The translations under genes were made by a program, and so were the position numbers. From Furcasterigmium furcatum (lineage: Eukaryota > Ascomycota > Sordariomycetes > Glomerellales > Plectosphaerellaceae): 64,000 bases of DNA. Below, one piece after another: positions 42,421-53,000 of the stretch. The notes under the pieces are model-generated. The model saw nothing but the letters and a program-made list of their open reading frames with translations. It was not told the DNA's origin and did no database searches. The stretch covers positions 64,961 to 128,960 of the forward strand of contig BCIA01000006.1 in assembly GCA_001599815.1 (NCBI GenBank). Reading direction: 5' to 3'. Numbering within the stretch: the stretch's first letter is position 1; each line of letters starts with the position of its first letter.

Positions 42421-42952
42421 ATGCCTGCCCCTTACACCGGATCATGCCTCTGTGGAGGAGTCCAGCTGGCCATTTCAGGGGAGCCAGTGGCTGTGCTCTC
42501 GTGTTTCTGCGAGCACTGCACTAAAGGAGCTGGCGGCTCCCACCAGTTGGTATGCCCTGTCCGTCCCTGGTGCTGCTCTCTCGGAACACCAACTAACAGA
42601 CAAGATTGCCAAATTTCCCGCCGAGAGCGTAGAGGTCACTTCCACACAAGATGTCCTCGGAGAGTACACCTTCAGCGACACCTCCAGCGGCAACCCCAAG
42701 CTCAAGGTGTTCTGCCGCACCTGCGGATGCCCCCTGTGGACCGTTCCAGAGTCCGCCAAGGGCAAGTTTTACCTCATCCGGACGCCACTGCTGAGCAACG
42801 GGTATGTCATGTCGTATCTACCATGAGATGCCGCTTCTGACCCTGCTATCAGCCTTGAGATTAAGCCTCAGAATGAAATCTTTGTGAAGAACCGGCCGTC
42901 CTGGATGAGCGCAGCAGACGGTGTCGCACAGTGGGAGGAGATGCGCAAGTGA
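42421..42952 (+). CDS. GFA / CENP-V-fold zinc protein; candidate maleylpyruvate isomerase
   Basis: Exons 42421-42549, 42605-42801 and 42853-42952; 141 residues. The Cys ligands of the glutathione-dependent formaldehyde-activating fold are all present: GSCLCGGV, CFCEHC and FCRTCGCPLW. Members bind zinc and often act with glutathione or other small thiols; most are not formaldehyde enzymes. Here the gene lies between fumarylpyruvate hydrolase and the regulator of a gentisate cluster that shows no isomerase. Bacterial maleylpyruvate isomerases need glutathione, so this protein may fill that step. A GFA gene is also part of the gentisate cluster described in the yeast Candida parapsilosis (from memory). 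Confidence 0.88.
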
Positions 42953-42966
42953 GCGTCTCCGTGGGG

Positions 42967-42987
42967 TTCCGAGACGTTCCGGAACGG
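42967..42987. promoter_or_regulatory. TTCCGAG plus CGTTCCGGAACG palindrome (regulator promoter)
   Basis: TTCCGAG at 42967-42973 abuts a perfect 12-bp palindrome at 42975-42986, about 250 bp before the regulator ATG. It shares CGTTCCG with the dioxygenase and hydrolase sites; possible autoregulation. Confidence 0.5.
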
Positions 42988-43238
42988 CGTTGGAGCACAT
43001 GTTCGGTAGCACAGTCGCCCGTGAGCACTAGATAGCCTGTAGCGCCAGCCTATTGCCGAGGAGCAGCCCCCATAACTGAATCCCGGACGCACTAGACGTT
43101 GTTTTATGCCTGCTGCCCCTTCCGAGATTCTTGACAAGCCCGGCTCTGCATCCTGAACACCTTCGCACCGAAGCAATCCTGCATGCCCGGCAATCTCGGG
43201 CGACATCCGAGCCCCTCATACCCAGCGGAAGAGAACCG

Positions 43239-45790
43239 ATGGAGCAGCCTCAGCAAGAGAGTGCAGCTCCGGCCGGTGCCCATCGGGCCAAACGTCTCAA
43301 GATCGACGTCGCCTGCGAAACCTGCCGGAGCAAAAAGGTGCGGTGCGACGGCGCTCGTCCAGGTATGGGCTTCCTGCCGCTGTGTCTATCTGCACGTCAA
43401 GTCGGCCAGATCTCTGATCTCACACAGCTTGTGGTTACTGCTCCCGTAAACTCAGTCTGCGGGACAACTGCCGGTACAGCAACGACGATTCGACAGCCTC
43501 GGACCAGCGCCCGAAGGAGAACAATGGCTCTCTGAGATCGCGTCACCTCCCGGCATGGCCGTCTGCGGACAAACCTGCCCGTGCTGACCGCCGGAGCACA
43601 GGGTCCACGGCGTCGATCCTTCCACCGCCGGCAGGCCACCTGAGTTTCGCGATGCCGTCTCCATCTGCGCCGGCGCCGGTACCGCCCGGCTTCGGGCACA
43701 GCTCGCCAGGCTTCAGGCAGGATGTCGGCCCTCCTTCCACCGGCCCATCCGTAGGGCACTCTTCCACCCCGGGGAGCAACGGCCGCGAAGACCACCGGCC
43801 TGGCGGAAGAGGAGCCACGGGTGTCTCTGCAAACACGACGAGCCCATCCGTGATTGATTCGATGACGACCATCGTTGAGGAGGGCGCAAGCACCCGCGAG
43901 TTCTTCGGGAGTAGCAGTGCCGGATCCTTCACGGCCCAGATCAAGAGGGCAATAGACAACCGTGAGGGCCGGCCGAGCCACCTGCTACAGTATTCGAGAC
44001 ATGACGGCTCTCGTAACACAGGGTTCACGGGACCGGTGTCGGCTGGGGCGAGCAGCCATGCATCCGAGGTCGCGTACGTCCTCCCCCCACGCAGACAGAC
44101 TGACCATTTGATGGAGCTGTACTGGTTCTACGTGGATCCTCTGTACCCGTTCCTGGATAGGCCGAGGTGGCATCGAGCATATGAAGCCATCTTCGCCGGC
44201 ACGAGGCTCGACGTCGACGAGAGGCTCTTCGTTGCGACTCTTAATATCGTTCTCGCGTTGTCAACACAACTTGCCGAGACACTCACACCAGAGGCAAGAG
44301 AAAGGGCCAGCAACGGATACCTTCTCAGGGCGCAGGAGCTCCAGCCATTCCATGCGATAGAGGCAGGGTCGCTGGAGCTCGTGCAGTACCTGCTCCTGAC
44401 GAGCCAGTTTCTGCAGAGCACCGACCAACCTCATCAGACATGGATGGTCGTTGGCTCTGCCATCCGCACCGCGCAGAGCTTGGGGATGCATCTGCAGGAG
44501 ACTTCTGCCGAGCGAACATCACTCGAGGAACGAGAGCTTCTCAGGAGAGTTTGGCACGGCTGCGTTCTCATGGACAGGTAGGCATGCAGCGTCTTCAGAT
44601 CTTCCTGTGATCGCTGACTCCCTGGCAGGATGGTCTCGGTCACGCACGGCCGTCCGGCTATGATATCCAAACAGCTGGCCGTCGCAGTGCCTCTTCCATT
44701 GGCAGCGACAAGCAGCCTAGACGGTCATGACGACGCTGACCGGGTGACCTTTTTCGTCAAGTCCGTTCTCCTCTACGAGATCATCAATCGGATCATGGTC
44801 GACCTGTATGGAACCTCGGTCTCTCGATCCAGGAGAAAGGAACAGCTCTCAGACTCTGGATTGGAGGATGCCGAGGATGACGACCTCGACATGGTCGTTC
44901 GACTGGATCGATGCTTGGGCAAGTGGGAGCGGCGTCTCCCGGACCATCTGCGGTGGTGCAAGCTGCAGAGCATCACGAACGAAATCCACCGACGTCAGAC
45001 GGTCATCCTTCGAATGCGGTACGTAGGGCAGTCGAGGGTATCGCTGTCTGATCTCCAAGGTCGCTAATGCATCTCCAGCTACCTGCACGCTCGCATGCTG
45101 CTCTTGCGCCCAGTTCTCTCACGTTTCTGCCTGTCTCACTCTCCCGTCGACATTGCACACTCAGACGAGAGCCTGCAAGCCCGTCTCCTCGAGCAAGGCG
45201 CCCTGCTTTGCGTGTCGACGGCACAAGCCACCATCGCGGATCTTGTACAGCATCAAACACACGACGGGAGCATCGGGCTGCTCCCAGCATGGTGGTACAG
45301 GGTGTACTATGTGTACACCGCAGCCACCGTTCTGATCGCGGCTCGATTGCGGCCAGAGGCCTTCCCCGTGGCCAACCTGGCACGTTCTTGGGCGCAAGGA
45401 ATGGCGGTGCTGAAAGCCCACGAGGGCTTTCGTCCCTCTGTTCGGAGATGCGTCGCAGCATTGCACATCTTATCGTCCAAGATCTTACAATCAGCGCCAG
45501 AGGGTCCAGGGGCCATAGGGTCGACCAGCAGGCGACACAGTGATACAGCTGGCCATAACACGACGCATCCTGTTCTGGAGGCCCTGCCCGCCGCCCTCGG
45601 TGCGGACGCTGGCTCTCAGGACATGCAGCAGCAGCAGCAGCAGCAGCAGCATCAAGTGCAATTCGTCAACGAGTTCGCCCCGCCCGCGGCAGATCTCGAT
45701 GGCCTGGATCTGGCGGATTTCAATTTCGACGTCAACGACTTGTCATGGCTTCATGACATGCAAACTGCGTGGGAGCTTCTCAATGAGTAA
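43239..45790 (+). CDS. Zn2Cys6 transcription factor of the gentisate cluster
   Basis: Exons 43239-43362, 43428-44577, 44629-45018 and 45079-45790; 791 residues. Splicing intron 1 completes the cluster: ACETC, RSKKVRC, DGARPAC, GYC, SRKLSLRDNC. A 150-residue disordered stretch (Ser/Pro/Gly) follows, then the Fungal_trans domain: LMELYWFYVDPLYPFLDRPRWHRAYEAIFAG, ASNGYLLRAQELQP, TWMVVGSAIRTAQSLGMHLQETSAER, RRVWHGCVLMDRMVSVTHGRPAM. The C-terminus is acidic and aromatic (LDGLDLADFNFDVNDLSWLHDM), a likely activation region, with a run of eight Gln. As the last gene of the co-directional block it is the natural candidate to bind the shared TTCCG motifs. Confidence 0.9.
45626..45649 (+). repeat. (CAG)8 microsatellite in coding sequence
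   Basis: Eight perfect CAG units coding for Gln near the C-terminus of the gentisate-cluster regulator. Likely length-polymorphic. Confidence 0.95.
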
Positions 45791-45982
45791 GTCTGGCCAG
45801 GGGTCACGATGACAGGCACGTCTTCACAGCTGCCCGGGCCTTTCGGCGCTGTAACTAGGTTGATTCGCTATTGGTCCATTCAAACCTGACGCAAGGTCGC
45901 CAATCCCTCGCTATTTCTGTATGAATCAAGCAATACTTGCGAGACACACCATGAGGGTCTGTGACGTGGATGGCGGAGTGGA

Positions 45983-47000
45983 TCATGACTCCGGGTTCGG
46001 CTCCCATTGTTCAATCTTCTTCGCGGCGACAAGCAGATGTTTCCACAGGTCCCTGGTGAACTTCTCAAGCCTGACTTCAAATTCAGCATCGGAACCACCC
46101 AGCATGTCCTTTGTAATTTCATCCCGTTGAATGAAAAAACTTGCGATGGCCTCACGTTGCAATCGCTCCTGCTTGAAGTGGCGCGCACTCTCTTCGTCGA
46201 GCCGGACCTTGGTCAGTGCCGCATCCACATCTGCATACTCAGAATCAATATACGGAAGTTCCTGGCCCTCAAATTCGGCACCGAATCTTTCAACAAAGTA
46301 GTCGTACGGAAAGCAGACTTCCCGTAGACCATACTCAGCTCCAGTCGGGTAGATGATCCATGTCTCGCCGTGACCTCGGGCCACGATGACCATTGGCCTG
46401 CAAGGCTCCTCGGGCTCACCGACAAATCCGTAGCGAAAGATGGGATTTTAGAGTTTGACAAAGGTCAGATGCAGATTCCAGCCCGTTCCTGAGAGCCATT
46501 AGCACGAGCCCGAGTCTGGTTGTGCCTGATGTAGCAGATTTACCCTGGAGGAGTTTACGGGCCAGTCGCCCCAAAACATATGTTGACCTCGGGGATTCGG
46601 ACCAGGTGATTGTAGCCTCCCTCACCACGATGTCGGAAGTATTGAGATGTGCCGGGAATGGGCCCCAGCTGTGAGTTGTGCCATCTTCGTTTCGCTACAA
46701 GGAAAGGAACCCGTCCCGGAGCTCGACCCTGGCGGGTGAATAACCAAAGAATATCTCCCTGAAGGTGATAAACGCTATCTTCATGACCCTTCCGGCGCGG
46801 ACAAGCGTCGTGTGCTTGCGGTTGCAATAGACCTTGTGGGAGGGCCAGTGTGCTACTTGGCATACGCGGCTGCAGTAGCGGTCGGCTATCTCCTTGCGTG
46901 GGGCGTACGCAGGGGCATACTGGCAGCCGGCACATTGCATGCTGCCATCTCGACCGCATTCGCTGCACTTGGTGGCACCGGGAAGGTCGTCGGGAGGCAT
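45983..47000 (-). pseudogene. MYND zinc-finger protein, frame broken by one TAA
   Basis: Three exons fit in phase: 47000-46711, 46668-46544 and 46488-45983 (921 nt). Exon 1 encodes a MYND finger (CSECGRDGSMQCAGC ... YCSRVCQVAHWPSHKVYC). Exon 2 gives FPAHLNTSDIVVREATITW and exon 3 PIFRYGFVGEPEEPCRPMVIVARGHGETWIIYPTGAEYGLRE, as in fungal MYND-domain proteins whose C-terminal part binds an unknown partner. A TAA at 46450-46448 interrupts exon 3 at codon 152, just before NPIFRYGF, while both sides keep family-like sequence. I saw no intron that removes it in phase. Either the gene has lost function by one substitution, the base is a sequencing error, or my exon join is wrong. Confidence 0.5.
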
Positions 47001-48013
47001 TGTCGTCGTAGCAAGGGTTGTGTGTATGATGCCGGAGTGGACGACGAGAGGTGGGGAACGAAGTATTTGCCGAGAGAAATGTTCGCTGCCTCTTTGTAGG
47101 AATGCTGACGATGGGTACTTGAGTTAGACAATGGCATGTTATATATCCAGGCTGTTGTTGAGGCCGAGGGTCTGACGTTGGAGTCGCGGGACTTGGGAAC
47201 AAGTTGGACGTCAGATCTGATCCATTCCAACTGAAAGGCGCCGCTGCACGGAAGTTGCGGCCGCTGCAGACCATGATTCTTGCCTTCCAGGTTGCTGGAA
47301 TCAGTGAATTACGTCCCAGTGATGTCCTGTCAGATAAGGTACTCCCAATTCCATCTTAAGGATTAGATGCAGTAGGTACGACCAGACCAGAACAAGAGCA
47401 GCCCGGAGCAGAGGGTCATGCGGCAGGTTGAGGGCAAGGGCAGCTCATGTTGGGCCCGGCATCCGTGGATCCTGCGGCGGGAGCAAACACAGGGAATTGA
47501 TGGGGGCCAGACCGTTGGCTCCAGATCGGGCCTCTGCAGTATGAAGTTGGGCGGAAGCCAAAGTGGGATGTCGTGAGTCTACCACCCAAACCCGCGGTTC
47601 TGCTCCCCAGATTATCGCATTTGAGATGAACACGAGCTTGACGAGGTATTTACGGTGTCTGACTGGGCAGATTTCGGGCTTGGTCTATCGTATCATGCTG
47701 TGTCGCATATTACGCTTTTGTCCGTCGATGTCCACGGCGTCTCTGTTGGTTGCACGACAGCGGGTGGATGCTGGGGGTGGTTGGTGGTTGGGGGATCTCC
47801 CGCGTTGTTGTCATCACCTTCAGTGGGTGGACCCAGCCACGTTGTTTTCTCCCGGTGGGCTCGGACCGTGCTGCCAACCACCCGGGACCCGCCATCTCAG
47901 GGGCAGGGGGCCACTGATAAAAGTTCGCTGGAATGCGATCAGAAACCTGCTTTGTGACCTCTTCTTCTTCATTCATCTGCTTTCTGAATCAACCTGCCTT
48001 GTTCCCCGGAAGA
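47001..48013. other. Divergent intergenic region
   Basis: 1.0 kb between the MYND gene and the next gene; no coding evidence. Confidence 0.4.
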
Positions 48014-49060
48014 ATGGCATCGCAAATTCCACACTTCCACCCTGACCTGGGTGACCACGGGATGCCTGCGACGGTGCCTCATGATGCCAGGGGTGGTCGA
48101 TACCGGCGCGAACGCTCATCCCCACAGAGCGACGGCTACCGAGGCGGCGGTGGCGCCGACGAGCCCCAGACACCCACCAGCACCTCAGACATGGCCATCC
48201 AAGATGCCATGTTGATACAGCAAGCAAACCAGCAGCGAGGCGTGCCCTCGGGTCAATTCGGCCAAAGCCCTGGCCAACGCAGCAGATATCCTCCCTCATC
48301 AGCAAACGGCGGCCCCAACTCCCGTGCCTGCCCGCAACCCTCCCCATCCCAGACACACCCGCAGCCGCCGTCGTACCCGGGGCCACCGGACGACGGTTTT
48401 GAGAACTCGAGTCCGATCACGAGATCTCCGGGACAGCCACGACGGCGGGCAGCACGCCATGCACGCCGCCTGTCTGGGTCATCGGAGCCCGGCATGATGC
48501 CGGCGGACACGGGTCCTCGGCCTGCACCCAACACCTCACCGGCCAGGGGCTCCGGCGATGTCCTTTCCGGCGATCCTCGATCTCGGGAACCTCGAACGCA
48601 ACAACCGTCACCACCCTCGCGCAGGCCCGGGGAGTCTGGCAGTGGCCTGGACCGGGTCAGCAGCCCCAGCATCACCCAGAGTGTTCTCCACCCGCTCGAG
48701 ACGAAGATGCGCGAGTACTACTCCCTCATGGAAGACGAGCAGCGAAAGATGACCGAGCTGGACGCGGAGATCAGGGCGCTGCAGGAGCAGAGGCAGCAGG
48801 CGGAGGAAAGGTTCATCGAAGCCAAACACAAGCATGACGATTACGAAAGGCAGCACATGGATGTCGAAAGGGCGCTGCGCGGCGACTTCCCACCGCGCCA
48901 GGCTCCCCCGCAGCAGCAGGTGGCGCCGAGCGCATCGTGGACGATGGCACGGCCGCCGAGCATGGAGAGCTTCGATGAGCGGCCGACAAGTGGTCGGAGC
49001 ACCGGGGGCAATACATCAAAGGGCCGGAGCAGATTCCGCATGAGCCTCTTTAAGGGCTGA
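48014..49060 (+). CDS. Disordered protein with C-terminal coiled coil, function unknown
   Basis: Intronless, 348 residues from the ATG at 48014 (upstream codons in frame lack a better start). Residues 1-220 are rich in Pro, Ser, Gly, Gln and Arg and are predicted disordered. Residues about 225-295 form a strong coiled coil (LETKMREYYSLMEDEQRKMTELDAEIRALQEQRQQAEERFIEAK). The tail is again disordered and basic (SKGRSRFRMSLFKG). No catalytic domain. The low-complexity composition and single coiled coil suggest an adaptor or scaffold that oligomerises. I do not recognise the family by name. Confidence 0.75.
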   Translation: MASQIPHFHPDLGDHGMPATVPHDARGGRYRRERSSPQSDGYRGGGGADEPQTPTSTSDMAIQDAMLIQQANQQRGVPSGQFGQSPGQRSRYPPSSANGGPNSRACPQPSPSQTHPQPPSYPGPPDDGFENSSPITRSPGQPRRRAARHARRLSGSSEPGMMPADTGPRPAPNTSPARGSGDVLSGDPRSREPRTQQPSPPSRRPGESGSGLDRVSSPSITQSVLHPLETKMREYYSLMEDEQRKMTELDAEIRALQEQRQQAEERFIEAKHKHDDYERQHMDVERALRGDFPPRQAPPQQQVAPSASWTMARPPSMESFDERPTSGRSTGGNTSKGRSRFRMSLFKG

Positions 49061-49462
49061 TCGGCAATGAGTTTCTGATGTTAATGACGGAGGACATGGT
49101 GTTTCCAAGGTAACGCTTTAATATGGATTCCAACAATACATATGTTTCTCTGCTCGGCTGCTTTTGGCAACTCGCCTGATATTCACGAACGATTGATGAA
49201 GCAAAAGCCGACACCGTCAGCTGCAGCACCAGCCCCTGGAGGCTGGCAGCATGGCTGAACGCGGCGTGCTGATTGGCGCTGGGTGTTCCAAGAATAGCAT
49301 GACGCGTGATGACGTGTTTGAGTCGAGTCCCGAGCCCCCAACCACCACGATTCTCGATTTCGATCTTGGCTCCTTCGACACCCGAGATGCCAAGTTCAGA
49401 CCTTCTGAGGTTAGACATCGCCGACGCGACACGCAGAATTGATCGCCAGCTTCCACTTCACG
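49061..49462. other. Intergenic
   Basis: 402 bp, promoter of the small Cys-rich gene; no other feature seen. Confidence 0.4.
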
Positions 49463-49752
49463 ATGGATCAGAACAACAGCCAAACTCCTCCGCAATCCGC
49501 CGGCCAGGATGACACGAGCCGCGGCGCCCTACAGGTGCAACCTCGCCTTCATGCACCCATGAGTACGTGTGACCGACTCCGGAAGATGAACACGAGCTAA
49601 AGCTTGCCGCAGACACACAAGGCGTAGAAGCACAGGAGCCGGAGCTCAAGCTTCGCGGTGGGAGGGACGGCGAGATGTGCCCCGGACGGTTCTGCTTCAT
49701 CATCCCGTGCCCGCTCCCCTGCAACTTCTGTGTTTTCCCTTGCCCCTGTTGA
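49463..49752 (+). CDS. 79-residue protein with Cys-rich C-terminal tail
   Basis: Two exons, 49463-49562 and 49613-49752, separated by a 50-nt intron (GTACGT...GCAG) and hidden from single-frame reading. The first 50 residues are polar (MDQNNSQTPPQSAGQDD). The last 26 contain seven Cys in a hydrophobic, Pro-rich run (EMCPGRFCFIIPCPLPCNFC, then VFPCPC). This tail resembles small fungal and plant proteins with Cys-rich membrane-anchoring ends (CYSTM-like), which may be palmitoylated and have been linked to stress tolerance. No signal peptide. The family assignment is by general resemblance only. Confidence 0.65.
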
Positions 49753-50666
49753 TCCGGGGACGCAAGAGGGCACACTCTATGTGTTGTAATGGGAATTGTT
49801 CTTCTCAAGTTGTCAAATCGGGTCGGAATGCTCGGAATGACCTTCCGCGGGCTCTGGTGGCCGTCCAAAACACCCAGACGTCGGCCCAGGCGCCCGGTTT
49901 CGGAAAGCTCTGCATGTATTCGTGATTGTGTGGCGGGTTTATCTGGAATACGTTTGTCATGTTTTACTCGGATGCTGAACCGACTGCGATGTCTTGAGAT
50001 TGTTGGCGGACTGGGAGGCGGGTGGGTGGTATTTGGAATGGGAGCGGGACATCCTCCCGCTCATGTGACCGCGCGTGCTTAGATAACGCGAGCCCGACAC
50101 GTCCACGCCTCGGTTGAACACCAAAGTCCTGCGCATCGGAGACTGAGGAGCCGAGTCACCCAGTGAAGGGCCGCCGTGCTCCGGCATTCGGAGTTGTAGA
50201 TGCTGCACGCGGCGGCAGCCCACCCATCGGACCTGGCCGGAGCAGGCTCGGAGTTCCGCGTTTGTATCTTCAGGGTTAGCCTTCGCGCTCACTGCACCTA
50301 CCCCGCACCGGGACCCCACCACGGCACAGCTCTTGGGCCAGTGACTCGGCCCACCGTGCATTGCTCATCAGCTTCACGTTTGACGACACTCATGGCACCT
50401 TCCCCAAGTCGTGACGTACGTACCTTCCGCCCGCACCTTGTTGAGCGCCCAAGAGACCGAGCCCGCGACGCACTGTGTTTCTAAGGCGGAAAAATGCCAG
50501 CCAACGAGAGCCGAGCAATTCGTCAGACCGGCACGGTCGCATCACAAAACGCGGGGTCGCCCGCCTCTCCCATCCGGATACCCTTTTCTTTCTCCTCATC
50601 CTCTCGCCATCGGCAGCTCTCCATCTCTACACCGCCTATCCTATTCCAAAACTGCAGCTCGAAATC
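49753..50666. other. Intergenic, katG promoter
   Basis: 914 bp without a supported gene. The katG start is preceded by CT-rich DNA (about 50575-50640). Confidence 0.4.
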
Positions 50667-53000
50667 ATGGGTGAGGAAAAGTGCCCAGCTCGGCGACTAA
50701 TGAACGTGGGCGGCGGCGGCACCAGGAACCGCGACTGGTGGCCCGACTCGCTCAAGCTCAACATCCTCCGCCAGCACACCGACGTGACCAACCCGCTCGG
50801 CGCCGACTTCGACTATGCCGCGGCCTTCAACAGCCTCGACTACGAGGCCGTGAAGAAGGACCTCCATGCCGTCCTGACCGACTCGCAGGACTGGTGGCCT
50901 GCTGACTTTGGCCACTACGGCGGCCTCTTCATCCGCCTGGCCTGGCACAGCGCTGGCACCTACCGTGTCTTCGATGGACGTGGCGGTGGCGGTCAGGTAA
51001 GATCCTCCCGGGACCCTGGTTCTATCTGCACAGAGCTGACTGTTTTCTAACAGGGCCAACAACGCTTTGCCCCCCTGAACAGCTGGCCCGACAACGTGAG
51101 CCTCGACAAGGCGAGACGTCTGCTGTGGCCCGTCAAGCAGAAGTATGGCAACAAGATCTCGTGGGCAGACCTCTTGCTTCTGGCAGGCAACGTCGCGCTC
51201 GAGGACATGGGCTTCAAGACCTTCGGCTTTGCCGGCGGTCGGCCCGACGTCTGGGAGGCCGATGAGTCCGTCTACTGGGGCGGAGAGACCACATGGCTGG
51301 GCAACGATGTCCGCTATGACGGTGGCCAGGAAGGCGTCAATCATCCTGGAACCCTTTCCACGGACGAGAACCCTCGCCAGCAAGATGGCGACCGCAAGCT
51401 GCAGGCCCCTCTCGCTGCCGCCCACATGGGCCTGATCTATGTCAACCCCGAGGGACCTGACGGCAACCCCGACCCCGTGGCCGCCGCCAAGGACATCCGT
51501 GTCACCTTCGGCCGTATGGCCATGAACGACGAGGAGACCGTGGCTTTGATCGCCGGCGGTCACACCTTCGGCAAGACCCACGGCGCCGGCCCCTCGGACA
51601 AGGTCGGAAGTGACCCCGAGGCCGCAGGCCTCGAGGCGCAAGGCTTCGGCTGGAACAACACCCACGGCTCCGGTAAGGGCCCCGACACCACCACTAGTGG
51701 CCTCGAGGTCACCTGGACCAAGACTCCCACCAAGTGGAACCACGACTTCTTCGAGTACCTCTTCAAGTTCGACTGGGAGCTCACCAAGAGCCCTGCCGGC
51801 GCCAACCAGTGGGTCGCGAAGAACGCCGAGGCCATCATCCCCGATGCGTACGACCCCAACAAGAAGCAGCTCCCAACCATGCTGACGACTGATCTGTCTC
51901 TTCGCTTCGATCCTACGTACGAGAAGATCTCTCGCCGCTTCCTCGAGAACCCTGACCAGTTCGCCGATGCCTTTGCCCGGGCCTGGTTCAAGCTGACGCA
52001 CCGTGACATGGGACCCCGCGTTCGCTACCTCGGTCCCGAGGTCCCCTCCGAGGAGCTCTCCTGGCAGGACCCCGTCCCTGCCGTGGACCACCAGCTGGTC
52101 GATGGAAACGACGTTACTGCGCTGAAGCAGGCCGTGCTGTCCGCCGGTGTCGAGCCCTCCAAGCTGGTCTCTACTGCGTGGGCTTCGGCCTCTACGTTCC
52201 GTGGCAGTGACAAGCGCGGCGGCGCCAACGGTGCCCGCATCCGTCTTGCCCCCCAGAAGGACTGGGAGGTCAACAACCCCAAGCAGCTCGCCGAAGTGCT
52301 GAAGGCTCTCGAGGGCGTCCAGCAGAAGTTCAACAGCTCCCAGCAGGGCGGCAAGAAGATCTCGCTGGCAGATCTGATCGTGCTCGCCGGATCTGCTGCT
52401 GTTGAGAAGGCCGCCAAGGACGCTGGCCACAACATCACCGTCCCCTTCACTCCGGGCCGCACGGATGCCTCGCAGGAGCAGACGGATGTCGCGTCCGTTG
52501 GTCATCTCGAGCCGTACGCCGACGGCTTCCGCAACTACGGCAAGTCCACTCACGCCGTCAAGGCTGAGCACTTCCTGGTCGACAGGGCACAGCTCCTCAC
52601 GCTCTCGGCCCCTGAACTGACCGTTCTGGTCGGCGGTCTGCGCGCGCTGAACACCAACTTCGACAACTCGGCCAACGGCGTGCTCACCAGCCGACCCGGT
52701 ACCCTGACCAACGACTTCTTCGTGAACCTCCTGGACATGAGCACAGCTTGGTCCGCCAATGGCACCGACCTCTTCGAAGGCAAGGACCGCAAGACCGGCT
52801 CCAAGAAGTGGACCGCCACCCGCTTTGACCTGGTGTTCGGCTCCCACGCGGAGCTTCGTGCCATTTCCGAAATCTACGGAAGCGCAGACAGCGGAGAGAG
52901 GTTCGTCAAGGACTTCGTCGCCGCATGGGACAAGGTCATGAACCTGGATCGCTTTGATTTGCAGAAGAAGTCGGGCCCCAAGCCATCCAGCCGCCTCTGA
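50667..53000 (+). CDS. katG: Catalase-peroxidase
   Basis: Exon 1 is 50667-50996 and exon 2 is 51054-53000; 758 residues, the full family length. Bifunctional haem enzyme that removes hydrogen peroxide as catalase and oxidises donors as peroxidase. The N-terminal domain is the active one: distal RLAWHSAGTYR (Arg, Trp, His), Tyr in MGLIYVNPEG and Met in FGRMAMNDEETVALIAGGHTFGKTHG complete the Met-Tyr-Trp crosslink, and the last motif also has the proximal His. The C-terminal half is the inactive duplicate. No signal peptide, so it belongs to the cytosolic fungal KatG1 type. Fungal katG is thought to derive from bacteria by ancient transfer. The gene has very strong GC codon bias, which opens a 716-codon shadow frame on the other strand. 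Confidence 0.97.

Noticed and set aside
50697..52847. 716-codon open frame on the minus strand across katG
   Set aside because: It lies wholly opposite the katG coding sequence, whose GC-rich third positions suppress stops on the other strand. The translation has no domain and mirrors katG codon bias.
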